DNA of 64,000 nt, taken from positions 2,476,001-2,540,000 of the forward strand of contig NZ_CP059322.2 of the NCBI RefSeq assembly GCF_013694245.2, written 5' to 3'. Source of the DNA: Micromonospora ferruginea (GTDB lineage: Bacteria > Actinomycetota > Actinomycetes > Mycobacteriales > Micromonosporaceae). The translations under genes were made by a program, and so were the position numbers. This document shows positions 56,701 through 64,000 of the stretch, in pieces (positions within the stretch are counted from its first letter, which is position 1; the number at the start of each line of letters is the position of its first letter). The notes under the pieces were generated by a model that saw only the letters and a list, made by a program, of their open reading frames with translations, did not search any database and was not told the origin of the DNA.

Positions 56701-59700
56701 CAGTCGCCCTGACGCAGCGCCTGGCCGGCCAGGTGCAGCGCCACCAGGGAGGCGGAGCAGGCGGTGTCCACGGTGACCGCCGGTCCCTGCAATCCCAGCG
56801 CGTACGCGACCCGCCCGGAGAGCACGCTGGCGGCGGTGCCGGTGAGCAGGTGTCCCTCGTCGGCGGTGGTCTCGCCGTCGTCGGAGGTGGCGCCGGGGGC
56901 GATCAGGTCGGCGTAGTCCTGGCCGTGGGTGCCGGCGAAGACGCCGGTACGGCTGCCGCGCAGCGTGTCCGGGTCGATGCCGGCGCGTTCCAGCGCCTCC
57001 CACGAGGTCTCCAGCAGCAGCCGGTGCTGCGGGTCCATGGCGAGCGCCTCACGCGGGCTGATGCCGAAGAACGCGGCGTCGAAGTCGGCGAGCCCGGTGA
57101 GGAAACCGCCGGCCCGGGTGTAGGTGCGGCCGGGCGTGCCGGGCTCCGGGTCGTACAGGTCGGCCAGCGCCCAGCCCCGGTCGGTGGGCAGGTCGCCGAT
57201 GACCTCGCCGCCGGCGTCGAGCAGCCGCCACAGATCCTCCGGGGAGCCGATGCCGCCGGGGAACCGGCACGCCATCGCGACGATCGCGACCGGCTCGTCC
57301 AGGGCGACGGTGGCGGCGTCGGCGACCTCGGTGGCGGCGGTGCCGAGCAGCCGCGCGTGCAGGTGCGCGGCGAGCAGTTCCGGGGTGGGGTGGTTGAACA
57401 CGGCGTGCGGGGCGAGCCGGACGCCGGTGGCGGCGGAGAGCCGGTTGCTCAACTCCACCGCCATCAGCGAGTCGAACCCGAGTTCCTTGAACGGCCGGCG
57501 CGGTTCGATCTGCTCCGGCCCGGCGTGGCCGACGACTGTGGCGCAGCGGGTGCGGACCAGGTCGAGCAGGAGCGCGGCCCGGTCCGGCTCGCCGAGGCCG
57601 GCCAGGCGGTCGGCGAGGCCACCCCCGGCGCCGGGCGCACCGACGACGGCCCGGCGGGGGGCCGGCGGCAGCAGCGCCCGCAGCAGCGCCGGCACCTCCC
57701 CGGTGGCGCGCACCGCGGCCAGGTCCAGCCCGATCGGCACCAGCGTCGCCGGTTCGGCGCGCAGCGCGGCGTCGAACAGCGCCAGCCCGGCGGCGGCGTC
57801 CAGCGGGCGGGTGCCGGCGCGGGCGAGCCGGGCCAGGTCGGCGGCGGTGAGCCGGCCGGCCATCCCGTCGGTCTCCGCCCACAGGCCCCAGGCCAGCGCG
57901 GCGCCGGGCAGCCCGAGCGTGCGGCGGTGCGCGGCGAGCGCGTCGAGGAACGCGTTGCCGGCGGCGTAGTTGCCCTGGCCGGGGCTGCCGAACGTGGCCG
58001 AGGCGGAGGAGAACAGCACGAACGCGGCCAGGTCGAGGCCGGCGGTCAGCTCGTGCAGGTGCCAGGCGCCGTGCACCTTGGCCCGCAGCGCGCCGGCCCA
58101 GCGGTCCGCGTCGAGGTCGGTGAGCAGCGCGTCGTCGGTGGCGCCGGCGGCGTGCACGACGACGGTCAGCCGGTCGGCGAGCGGCGCCAGTACGGCGGCG
58201 AGCGCGTCCCGGTCGGCCACGTCGGCGGCGACCACCCGGACCGTGACGCCGTCGGCGGCCAGCTCGTCGGTCCACGGCGCGGGCCGTCCGGTGCGACTGA
58301 GCAGCACCAGCTCCCGCACGCCGTACGCCCGCGCGAGGTGGACCGCGACGTGCCGGCCGATGCCGCCGGTGCCGCCGGTGAGCAGCGCCGTGCCACCGGC
58401 CGGCACCGGCCGGGCGGCGACGTCGGGCTCGGCGGCCGGGCGCAGCCGGGGCAGCCAGGCGCGGCCGTCGCGGACCGCGACCTCCGGTTCGTCGTCGGCG
58501 GCGGCGGCCAGCGCGGCGCGGACCGTGGCGTCGTCGACGGTGTCCAGGTGCAGCAGCAGGAACCGGTCCGGGTGTTCGGCGCGGGCCACCCGGAGCAGGC
58601 CGGCGGCCGGGGCGTGCGCCGGGTCGCCGTCGCGGACCGCCACCGCGAGCCGGGTGTCGGCGGCGCGCGGGTCGTCGAGCCAGCGCTGGAGCACGCCGAG
58701 CAGGTCCAGACCGATCGCGTCGGCGCGCCGCGCGACGGTGGCGTCCGGGTCGCCGTCGGGCAGGCGCAGCACCAGCACCGGCGGCAGCGGCCCGGTCGGG
58801 GGCACGGCGTCGGCGAGCGTCCAGGCGGGCACCGGCCCGGTCGGGGCGGGCAGCCAGTCCACGGTGTAGAGCCCGGCCGGGCCGGTCTCCGGCGCCGGGG
58901 CGGCGGCGGACGGCAGGGTCACCGCCCGCAGGGCGATCCGGTCGACGTCGAGCACCGGTCGGCCGGCGTCGTCGACCGCGCCGAGCGTGACCGCGTCCGC
59001 GCCGGCCGGGGCGAGGCTGACCCGCAGCGCGTACGCGCCGGTGGCGTGCCGGCGCACCCCGGTCCAGTCGGTGGGCACGATCCGCTCCCCCGGCCCGGCC
59101 GGCGGGGCGAACCCGGCCAGCGGCAGCAGGTCCAGCGCGGCGTCGAGCACGTCCGGGTGCACGCCGTACCGTTCGGCGTCCGGGTCGGCGGCGTCGTCGG
59201 GCAGCCGGACGTCGAGGTGCAGCCGGTCCCCGGCGGTCCAGGCGGCCCGCAGCAGCGGGTGCGCCGCCTCGACTCCGCGGGCGCCGGTCGGCGGCCAGGT
59301 CGAAGCCGGTACGCCGGGCGCGGCGGACGGGTCGGCCGGGGCGAGCACCGCGTCGGCGACCGCCCGCCACGGCTCGTGGTCGCCGGCGCGGACGTGGCAG
59401 CGGGCGGCGCGGCGACCGGCCGCGTCCGGGCCGGCGACGTCGATCTGGAGGTCGACCGCCAGGCCGGCGGGCAGCGGCGCCGGCTCCGGCATCCGCAGGT
59501 CGACCAGGACCGGCGTGTCGAGCCGCTCGCCGAGGTGGCCGAGCGCGTCGAGCAGCGCGGTGGCGGGCAGCAGCGGCGTGGTGCCGTCCGGGGTGGCCGG
59601 CCGGGTCGCGGTGAATCGTCCGGTGGCGAGCACCTGGCCGGTGCCGGCGACCGGCAGCACGGCGGCGAGCAGCGGGTGTCCGGTGTCGCCGGCCGGCGAC

Positions 59701-62700
59701 CCGGGGGTGGCGGGCAGCCAGTAGTGCCGGTGCCGGAACGCGTAGGTGGGCAGCGCGACGGGCGCGTGCGGGCCGGGGCCGGCCAGCGCGGCCCGGTCCA
59801 CCGGCACGCCCCGGACGTGCAGCCGGGCGGCGGCGGTGAGCAACGCGGCCGGCTCGGCCGTGCCGGCGCGCAGCGTGGGCACGAACGCGAGGTCGTCGCC
59901 GTCGGCGAGGCAGGCCGCGGCCATCGCGGTGAGCACGCCGCCGGGGCCGATCTCCAGGAACGTGGTGGCGCCCTCGGCGTGCAGGGCCCGGACGCCGTCG
60001 AGGAAGCGCACGGTGTCGCGGACGTGCGCCACCCAGTGCTCGGGCGAGGTGAGCCGGGCCGCGTCGACCGGCGCGCCGGTCAGCGTGGACACCACCGGCA
60101 GTTGCGGCGCGCGGTAGGTCAGCCCGGCGGCGACCTCCCGGAACGCGTCGAGCATCGGCGTCATCCGGGCGGAGTGGAACGCGTGCGACACCCGTAGCCG
60201 GCTGGTGCGGCGGCCGGCGGCGCGCAGCGTCGCGGCGACCGCCTCGACCGCGTCGGCGTCGCCGGAGAGGACCACGGCGGTGGGCCCGTTCACGGCGGCC
60301 AGCCCGACCCGGTCGGTCAGGTGCGGCAGCACCTCGGTCTCGTCGGCCTCCACCGCGACCATCGCGCCGCCGGCCGGCAACTCCTGCATGAGCCAGCCCC
60401 GCGCGGCGACCAGCGCGGCGGCGTCGGCGAGGGTGAGCACACCGGCCACGTGCGCGGCGGCGATCTCGCCGATCGAGTGGCCGAGCAGCAGGTCCGGGCG
60501 GACGCCCCAGGACTCGAGCAGCCGGTGCAGCGCCACCTCGACGGCGAACAGCGCCGGCTGGGTGTGGCGGGTCTCGTCGAGCAGCGCGGCCCGCGCGTCG
60601 CCGTCGGGGGCGAGGACCACGTCGGCGACCGGGGGTCCGTCGAGGTGCCGGTCCAGTTCGGCGCAGGCGGCGTCGAACGCCTCCGCGTAGACGGGGTACG
60701 CCGTGCGCAGCTCCCGGCCCATGCCGGCGCGCTGCCCGCCCTGCCCGCCGAAGAGGACGGCGAGCCGGCCGTCGGAGACGCGACCGGTGAGCACGCCGGC
60801 CGGGTCGGTGTCGCCGCGACTCAGCGCCGTCAACCCGGCGCGGGCGTCGGTCGGGTCGCCGACCAGCAGCGCCGCCCGGTGGTCCAGCGCGGCCCGGGTG
60901 GTGGCCAGCGCGTACGCCACGTCGGCCGGGTCGGCGTCGATCCGGTCGAGCCGGCTCAGCAGCCGGGCCGCCTGGTCGCGCAGTCCTTCCCGGCTGGCGG
61001 CGGAGAGCAGCCACGGCACGACGCCGGCCGCGGCGGCGCGGGTGACCGGCGGTGGGGCCGGCGCGTCGGGGGCCGCCTCGACGACGACGTGGGCGTTGGT
61101 GCCGCTGATGCCGAACGAGGAGATCCCGGCACGGCGGGGCCGGTCCACGTCGGGCCACGGCCGGGCGTCGGTGAGCAGTTCGACCGCGCCGGTCGACCAG
61201 TCCACCTCGCCGGTCGGCGCGTCCACGTGCAGGGTGCGCGGCAGCGTGCCGTGGCGCAGCGCGAGCACCATCTTCATCACCCCGGCCGCGCCGGCCGCCG
61301 CCTGGGTGTGCCCGAGGTTCGACTTGAGCGAGCCGAGCAGCAGCGGACGGTCCGCCGGCCGCCCCTGCCCGTACGTGGCCAGCAGCGCCTGCGCCTCGAT
61401 CGGGTCGCCGAGGCGGGTACCGGTGCCGTGCGCCTCGACCGCGTCCACGTCGGACGGCCCGAGCCCGGCGGTGGCGAGCGCCCGCCGGATGACCCGTTCC
61501 TGGGCCGGCCCGTTCGGCGCGGTGAGCCCGTTGGACGCGCCGTCCTGGTTCACCGCGCTGGCGCGCAGCAGCGCCAGCACCGGGTGGCCGTGGCGGCGGG
61601 CGTCGCTGAGCCGTTCCAGCAGCAGCACGGCCACGCCCTCGGACCAGCCGGTGCCGTCGGCGGCCTCGGCGAACGCCTTGCACCGGCCGTCCGGCGCGAG
61701 TCCCCGTTGGCGGCTGAACTCGACGAACGCCTGCGGGGTGCCCATCACCGCGACACCGCCGGCGACGGCGAGCGCGCAGTCCCCGGCGCGCAGCGCCTGC
61801 GCGGCCAGGTGCAGCGCGACGAGCGACGACGAGCAGGCGGTGTCCACGGTGACCGCCGGCCCTTCCAGGCCGAGCGCGTACGCGACCCGCCCGGAGACCA
61901 CGCTGCCGGCGGTGCCGACGCCGAGGTAGCCCTCGGTGCCGGGCGGCGCCTGGCCGACGTTCGCCGCGTAGTCGTGGTGCATCACGCCGGTGAACACGCC
62001 GGTGGCGCTGCCGCGCAGCCCGGTCGGGTCGATCCCGGCGCGCTCGAACAGCTCCCAGGACGTCTCCAGCAGCAGCCGCTGCTGCGGGTCCATGGCGAGC
62101 GCCTCGCGCGGGCTGATCGCGAACAGCGTGGCGTCGAAGTCCCCGGCGCCGGCCAGGAACCCGCCCACCCGGACGTAGGAGGTGCCGGCCCGGTCGGGGT
62201 CGTCGGCGAACAGGTGGGCCAGGTCCCAGCCCCGGTCGGTGGGGAAGCCGGTGAGCCCCTCGCCGCCGGCTTCGAGCAGCTCCCACAGCTCGTCGGGGCC
62301 GGTGACGCCGCCGGGCAGCCGGCACGCCATGGCGACGATCGCCACCGGGTCGTCGGTGGTGACCGGGCCGGTGGCGGAGGCGGGGCCGGTGGTGGCGGCG
62401 TCGGTCGGGCCGGTGCCGCGCAGCAGCGCGGCCAGGTGTCGGGTCAGCGCGGCGGGCGTCGGGTGGTCGAAGGCAGCGGTGGCGGGGAGCCGGGCGCCGG
62501 TGGCCCGGTTCAGCCGGTCGCGCAGCGCGACCGCGCGGACCGAGGTGAACCCGAGTTCGGTGAACGCCCGGCCGGGCCGGACCGCGCCCGGGCCGGGCAG
62601 CCCGGCGACCTCGGCGGTGGCGGCGCGGACCAGGTCGGCCAGGAGGCGGTCGCCGTCGGCGGTGGTGAGCGCCGCGAGCCGGCGGCGCAGCGCGCCCGCG

Positions 62701-64000
62701 TCGTCGTCGGGCCGGGCCGGGCCGCGCCAGGCCGGGTGGGCGGCGACCCGTTCGGCCGGGACGGCCACCAGCAGCAGCTCGTCGCCGTCGTGCGCGGCGT
62801 CGAACGCGGCGGCCTCGGCCCACGCCGGGCCGGCCACCCCGACCAGCCGGGCCGGCAGCCCGGCCGCGTGCCGCCGGGCGACCAGCGCGTGCAGCGCGGC
62901 GACGGCGCCCGCCGCCGGTTCCCGTCCGGCCGGGCCGAGCAGCACGTCGGCGGGGACCAGCACGGTGTACGCGGTGGCGCCGGCGTGCCGGGTGTCCCGG
63001 TCCAGCCGGCCGGCGAGGTCGAGCAGCCGGGCGGTGTGCTCCGGGTCGGCCAGGTCGACGTCGGACACCCGCAGCACGGCCGCGCCGACCGGTTGCCCGT
63101 CCCGGGTCGAGACGTCGGTGGTGGGCTCGGCGTCCGGCAGCAGCCGCACCGACCGGGCGCCGTACGCGCCGGCCAGGTGCCCGGCCAGCGCCGCGCGTTC
63201 GGGGGTGTCCGCGCCGGCCAGCACCACCGGCGCGGCCGGGTCGAGCACCGTGGCGGCGTGCTCCCGGGCCGGCGCGGCGGCCGGTGCGGGCACCGCGTGG
63301 CGGGCGGCGCCGGCGCGCAACGCCACCTGGGCGGCGCCGGCGTCCACCACGGACGGCAGCAGCGCGACCGAGGCGAGGTCGGTGTCGGTGTCGACCAGCA
63401 CGATCCGGCCCGGCCGGTCGGCCTGCCGGCAGCGGGCCCGCGCCCAGGCGACGGCGGCGGTCGGGACCAGGTCGGGGTCGTCGGGCGTCTCGGCGGTGGA
63501 CACGTCCACCGCGCCGGTGGTGAGCACCACCACCCGGGCGCCGGCGTGCCGGCTGTCGTCGAGCCAGCCGGGCAGCGCCGCCGGGTCCACGCCGGCCAGC
63601 ACCAGCACGTCCGCGCCGGCCTCGACGGAGTGGGCGCCGGTGTGCACGTCCTCGCCCTCGGCGGCCAGCGCGTCGGCGACCGCTGCGGCCTGCGGCCCGA
63701 CGACGGTCCAGCGCCGGCCGGGCTCGGGGGCGGCCGGGTCCAGCGGACGCCAGGTGAGCCGGGTCAGCGACTCGTGGTGGGTGCCGTTGACCGCGCGCAG
63801 CCGGGCCGGCCGCTCCCGCAGCAGCCGCCGGGTGACCTTCCCGGAGGCGGTGCGCGGCACCTCGTCGATCTCGTACAGCTCCTGCGGCACCTTGTGGTAC
63901 GCGAGCCGCTCCCGGCAGGCGGCGTACGCGGCGGCCGGCGCGAAGCCCTCCGGGGCGGGCACCACGAACGCGACCGGCACCTCGCCGAGCACCTCGTGCG
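50751..64000 (-). CDS. Type I PKS, loading module plus M1 and M2 (5' end outside window)
   Basis: More than 4400 residues are visible and the frame is still open at base 64000, so the N-terminus is missing; GTG at 63992 is internal to an adenylation domain. Order: C-terminal lobe of an acyl-CoA ligase, degenerate KR-like domain, ACP; then KS-AT(malonyl)-DH(inactive)-KR-ACP; then KS-AT(methylmalonyl)-DH-ER-KR-ACP. The C-terminus is a class 1a docking tail ending [15 protein letters not shown], suited to the [10 protein letters not shown]-type helices of the downstream proteins. This is the assembly-line starter protein. It is followed at 29 bp by the hydroxylase gene and then the methyltransferase gene, which probably form one operon with it. 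Confidence 0.96.
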   Translation of the reverse strand, partial: HEVLGEVPVAFVVPAPEGFAPAAAYAACRERLAYHKVPQELYEIDEVPRTASGKVTRRLLRERPARLRAVNGTHHESLTRLTWRPLDPAAPEPGRRWTVVGPQAAAVADALAAEGEDVHTGAHSVEAGADVLVLAGVDPAALPGWLDDSRHAGARVVVLTTGAVDVSTAETPDDPDLVPTAAVAWARARCRQADRPGRIVLVDTDTDLASVALLPSVVDAGAAQVALRAGAARHAVPAPAAAPAREHAATVLDPAAPVVLAGADTPERAALAGHLAGAYGARSVRLLPDAEPTTDVSTRDGQPVGAAVLRVSDVDLADPEHTARLLDLAGRLDRDTRHAGATAYTVLVPADVLLGPAGREPAAGAVAALHALVARRHAAGLPARLVGVAGPAWAEAAAFDAAHDGDELLLVAVPAERVAAHPAWRGPARPDDDAGALRRRLAALTTADGDRLLADLVRAATAEVAGLPGPGAVRPGRAFTELGFTSVRAVALRDRLNRATGARLPATAAFDHPTPAALTRHLAALLRGTGPTDAATTGPASATGPVTTDDPVAIVAMACRLPGGVTGPDELWELLEAGGEGLTGFPTDRGWDLAHLFADDPDRAGTSYVRVGGFLAGAGDFDATLFAISPREALAMDPQQRLLLETSWELFERAGIDPTGLRGSATGVFTGVMHHDYAANVGQAPPGTEGYLGVGTAGSVVSGRVAYALGLEGPAVTVDTACSSSLVALHLAAQALRAGDCALAVAGGVAVMGTPQAFVEFSRQRGLAPDGRCKAFAEAADGTGWSEGVAVLLLERLSDARRHGHPVLALLRASAVNQDGASNGLTAPNGPAQERVIRRALATAGLGPSDVDAVEAHGTGTRLGDPIEAQALLATYGQGRPADRPLLLGSLKSNLGHTQAAAGAAGVMKMVLALRHGTLPRTLHVDAPTGEVDWSTGAVELLTDARPWPDVDRPRRAGISSFGISGTNAHVVVEAAPDAPAPPPVTRAAAAGVVPWLLSAASREGLRDQAARLLSRLDRIDADPADVAYALATTRAALDHRAALLVGDPTDARAGLTALSRGDTDPAGVLTGRVSDGRLAVLFGGQGGQRAGMGRELRTAYPVYAEAFDAACAELDRHLDGPPVADVVLAPDGDARAALLDETRHTQPALFAVEVALHRLLESWGVRPDLLLGHSIGEIAAAHVAGVLTLADAAALVAARGWLMQELPAGGAMVAVEADETEVLPHLTDRVGLAAVNGPTAVVLSGDADAVEAVAATLRAAGRRTSRLRVSHAFHSARMTPMLDAFREVAAGLTYRAPQLPVVSTLTGAPVDAARLTSPEHWVAHVRDTVRFLDGVRALHAEGATTFLEIGPGGVLTAMAAACLADGDDLAFVPTLRAGTAEPAALLTAAARLHVRGVPVDRAALAGPGPHAPVALPTYAFRHRHYWLPATPGSPAGDTGHPLLAAVLPVAGTGQVLATGRFTATRPATPDGTTPLLPATALLDALGHLGERLDTPVLVDLRMPEPAPLPAGLAVDLQIDVAGPDAAGRRAARCHVRAGDHEPWRAVADAVLAPADPSAAPGVPASTWPPTGARGVEAAHPLLRAAWTAGDRLHLDVRLPDDAADPDAERYGVHPDVLDAALDLLPLAGFAPPAGPGERIVPTDWTGVRRHATGAYALRVSLAPAGADAVTLGAVDDAGRPVLDVDRIALRAVTLPSAAAPAPETGPAGLYTVDWLPAPTGPVPAWTLADAVPPTGPLPPVLVLRLPDGDPDATVARRADAIGLDLLGVLQRWLDDPRAADTRLAVAVRDGDPAHAPAAGLLRVARAEHPDRFLLLHLDTVDDATVRAALAAAADDEPEVAVRDGRAWLPRLRPAAEPDVAARPVPAGGTALLTGGTGGIGRHVAVHLARAYGVRELVLLSRTGRPAPWTDELAADGVTVRVVAADVADRDALAAVLAPLADRLTVVVHAAGATDDALLTDLDADRWAGALRAKVHGAWHLHELTAGLDLAAFVLFSSASATFGSPGQGNYAAGNAFLDALAAHRRTLGLPGAALAWGLWAETDGMAGRLTAADLARLARAGTRPLDAAAGLALFDAALRAEPATLVPIGLDLAAVRATGEVPALLRALLPPAPRRAVVGAPGAGGGLADRLAGLGEPDRAALLLDLVRTRCATVVGHAGPEQIEPRRPFKELGFDSLMAVELSNRLSAATGVRLAPHAVFNHPTPELLAAHLHARLLGTAATEVADAATVALDEPVAIVAMACRFPGGIGSPEDLWRLLDAGGEVIGDLPTDRGWALADLYDPEPGTPGRTYTRAGGFLTGLADFDAAFFGISPREALAMDPQHRLLLETSWEALERAGIDPDTLRGSRTGVFAGTHGQDYADLIAPGATSDDGETTADEGHLLTGTAASVLSGRVAYALGLQGPAVTVDTACSASLVALHLAGQALRQGDCDLALAGGVSVLSSPAGLTGFSRQRGLAPDGRCKAFAESADGFGMSEGVGVLVVERLSDARRRGHPVLAVVRGSAVNSDGASNGLTAPNGPSQEAVIRAALAAAGLDPSDVDAVEAHGTGTPLGDPIEAEAILATYGRRPDGVPPLLLGSVKSNLGHTQAAAGVAGMLKVVLAMRHGRLPRTLHAEQRTERVDWAAGAVDLLTEARPWPRADRPARAGVSSFGISGTNAHVVIEAVPAEPAVDAEPPAGPAALPWLLSARTPEALAGQARRLRDHLAGRPDQPPRDVAWSLATTRAGFDHRAVLVGDPAQITAGLDALAAGVPATDLVRGDVTATGKVVFVFPGQGSQWAGMALDLLDEAPVFAERMAACDAALRPWLGHPLRDLLRQAPGTPDAERADVVQPLLFAVMVSLAELWRSYGVQPAAVVGHSQGEIAAACVAGVLSLPDAARLVALRARALRKLAGAGVMAAVPLPVESVRARVARYGDRLSVGAVNGPANVVVSGEPDAVDAFAAELEADRVRLRRIPIDYASHSAQVERIRADLAEAVEGVTPGPAAVPIYSTTDLRWLGGEEMDGDYWYRNLRQPVELADAVRALTDEGHHTYVECSPHPVLTPGIEQTVQEHEHPAVVVGSMQRGRGDRARFLLAVAALHVRGVPVDWQPVLAGGRRVDLPTYAFAHRRYWPRPVTGAADVGAAGLAAAGHPLLGASVPLADGWGHLFTGRLAVAEQPWLADHRVAGRVLVPGTGLVELCLRAGDEVGCPVLDELVIEAPLTLPEDAATQVQVAVGPAADDGRRPVTVHSRPAAGPADAPWTRHGSGTLSAAEPPPPAPGGPPPDAGAVDLTGFYERLVDEGYGYGPAFQGLRAVRTGDDEVYAEVELPAGPRADADRYALHPALLDAALHAAHFGGLADAGGDRILLPFAWNGLTLHATGATTLRVRLRRVGPHAFALSATDPAGAPVVEAASLAMRPISRAELGARDDAVTDALFHLTWQPLPVPTAPSPARIAVLAAPDAAAEPAARRSAVDAADPSAGTDLPGRADVSDPSAVADLPGPAHVSGLTRHADLSALAAAIDAGAAPPDAVLAPLTAGIVDGARPAPTGPGPAAPDRARRLAGDALALVQRWLAEPRWAETRLVLLTSGAVGVHGPGEVGDPDAAAAWGLVRSAQSEHPDRFVLLDADTRPDAATLTALLAADEPQVALRDGGAYVPRLARRADAATLTPPADTAAWRLDVPRRGSLDHLALVPTDAADAPLGPSDVRVRVRAAGLNFRDVLNALGLYPGDPGPPGGEAAGVVVEVGADVTDLRPGDRVLGVFTGCFGPVAVTDRRLLAPVPDGWTFAQAATVPVVFLTAWRGLVGLGRLRAGESVLVHAGAGGVGMAAVQIARHLGADVFATASEGKWQALRDLGVPDDHLASSRTLDFEARFLAATEGRGVDVVLDSLAREFVDASLRLLPRGGRFLEMGKTDLRDPDRVAADHPGVDYQAYDLTRVTPDEIQRMLTELLALFATGALRPLPVRAWDVRQAPEAFRYVSQARHVGKVVLTMPESWDPDGTVLLTGGTGLLGGLVARRLVTGHGVRHLLLASRGGPGAPGAAELTAELTALGATVTVAAADVADRDAVAGLLTAVPAAHPLTAVVHLAGVLDDGVVTALTPQRLDTVFRPKVDAARHLDELTRHLDLAGFVLFSSGAGVFGVPGQGNYAAANAWLDALARRRRGAGLPARAYAWGLWAQASTLTAGVDRAGTTRDGQLAIPSDLGMALFDAGLAAPEEHLVPTRVDRAALAGRPHVPALMRGLVRADRPKARAATTGGADLAGRLRALTGAEQSALLLDLVRATAAAVLGHGSPDAIRDGQAFHELGFDSLTAVELRNRLTEATGERLPATAVFDYPDPAALAGYLRSRLVPDGAQAAPAVLAELERLERALAETTVEAEVHTQVAARLEVLVAKWRTMRGASATDDDLDLDRASDDEIFSLIDTELGL
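50970..57309 (-). other. PKS module 2: KS-AT(methylmalonyl)-DH-ER-KR-ACP
   Basis: KS 57290-55990 reads DTACSAS (third Ser to Ala, catalytic Cys kept). AT 55690-54680 has PGQGSQW, GHSQGE and YASH: methylmalonyl. DH 54600-53780 has [13 protein letters not shown] 52990-52080 has [16 protein letters not shown] and [15 protein letters not shown] 52050-51490 has [11 protein letters not shown] (B-type). [13 protein letters not shown] at about 51120. The linker coded at 53505-53640 contains an imperfect repeat around DPSA..DLPG. Output: fully reduced, methyl-branched unit. Confidence 0.88.
57310..62355 (-). other. PKS module 1: KS-AT(malonyl)-DH(inactive)-KR-ACP
   Basis: KS 62355-61070 with DTACSSS; AT 60770-59740 with GHSIGE and HAFH (malonyl), its N-terminal motif changed to FGGQGGQ. 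The DH region 59690-58900 keeps the fold ([24 protein letters not shown]), but the HxxxGxxxxP site has become [11 protein letters not shown] without the catalytic His. KR 58400-57850 has [15 protein letters not shown] (B-type-like) and [20 protein letters not shown] at about 57480. The beta-hydroxyl should remain. Confidence 0.85.
62356..64000 (-). other. Loading module: CoA-ligase (partial) - degenerate KR - ACP
   Basis: The ligase end shows [18 protein letters not shown], with the conserved A10-type Lys of acyl-CoA ligases/adenylation domains. Next, about 63770-62820, is a KR-like stretch (LTRLTWRPL opening, [17 protein letters not shown]), but the NADPH motif GGTGxLG is replaced by [10 protein letters not shown] and no Ser/Tyr catalytic pair is found, so it cannot reduce. 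The ACP at about 62550 reads [10 protein letters not shown] with the attachment Ser kept. Such loaders take a free carboxylic acid rather than a malonyl-type unit. Confidence 0.85.

Noticed and set aside
63990-63992. GTG at 63992 as the start of the loading-module PKS
   Set aside because: It encodes an internal Val of an acyl-CoA-ligase domain ([12 protein letters not shown]) and the frame stays open to the window edge, so the gene is simply truncated.

Overview
The window is a very GC-rich stretch (about three quarters G+C by eye) and is almost entirely one modular type I polyketide synthase (PKS) locus from an actinomycete. A Micromonospora- or Streptomyces-type host is likely from base composition, codon use and domain style; I cannot name the species. 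The cluster runs off both edges. No chain-terminating thioesterase, regulator, transporter, resistance gene or phosphopantetheinyl transferase is visible.

Layout, right to left, because most genes are on the minus strand. (1) >64000-50751: a PKS gene whose 5' end lies outside the window. It encodes the C-terminal end of an acyl-CoA-ligase-type loading domain, a decayed KR-like domain, a loading ACP, and modules 1 and 2. (2) 50721-49159: an MhpA-type FAD aromatic hydroxylase. (3) 49128-48241: a SAM-dependent methyltransferase. (4) 47433-48188, plus strand: a type II (editing) thioesterase that converges on the methyltransferase across a perfect 15-bp hairpin. (5) 47200-41768: module 3. (6) 41746-27773: modules 4-6. 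(7) 27776-26811: a metallophosphoesterase that closely resembles mycobacterial PptH, an enzyme that removes 4'-phosphopantetheine from carrier proteins. (8) 26701-2828: modules 7-10. (9) 2809-<1: the start of module 11.

If the proteins act in gene order, a carboxylic-acid starter (quite possibly aromatic, given the CoA-ligase loader and the hydroxylase) is extended as follows: M1 malonyl/OH (DH dead), M2 methylmalonyl/fully reduced, M3 malonyl/alkene, M4-M6 malonyl/OH (KR types B, A, A), M7 malonyl/fully reduced, M8 methylmalonyl/fully reduced, M9 malonyl/fully reduced, M10 malonyl/OH (A), M11 methylmalonyl/unknown reduction. Numbering is within this window. The M10-to-M11 handover is supported by a matched, distinct class of docking helices.

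The two most interesting signals are the PptH-like hydrolase translationally coupled inside the PKS operon, and a shared promoter architecture. In the latter an ACCCCTAG-type box lies 22-23 nt upstream of a TAGC(T/G)T -10 element at three promoters: divergent in 47201-47432, and again in front of the 7957-residue PKS. This looks like the operator of an unseen pathway activator. The third promoter overlaps the apparent 3' end of the hydrolase gene, whose tail looks frameshifted.
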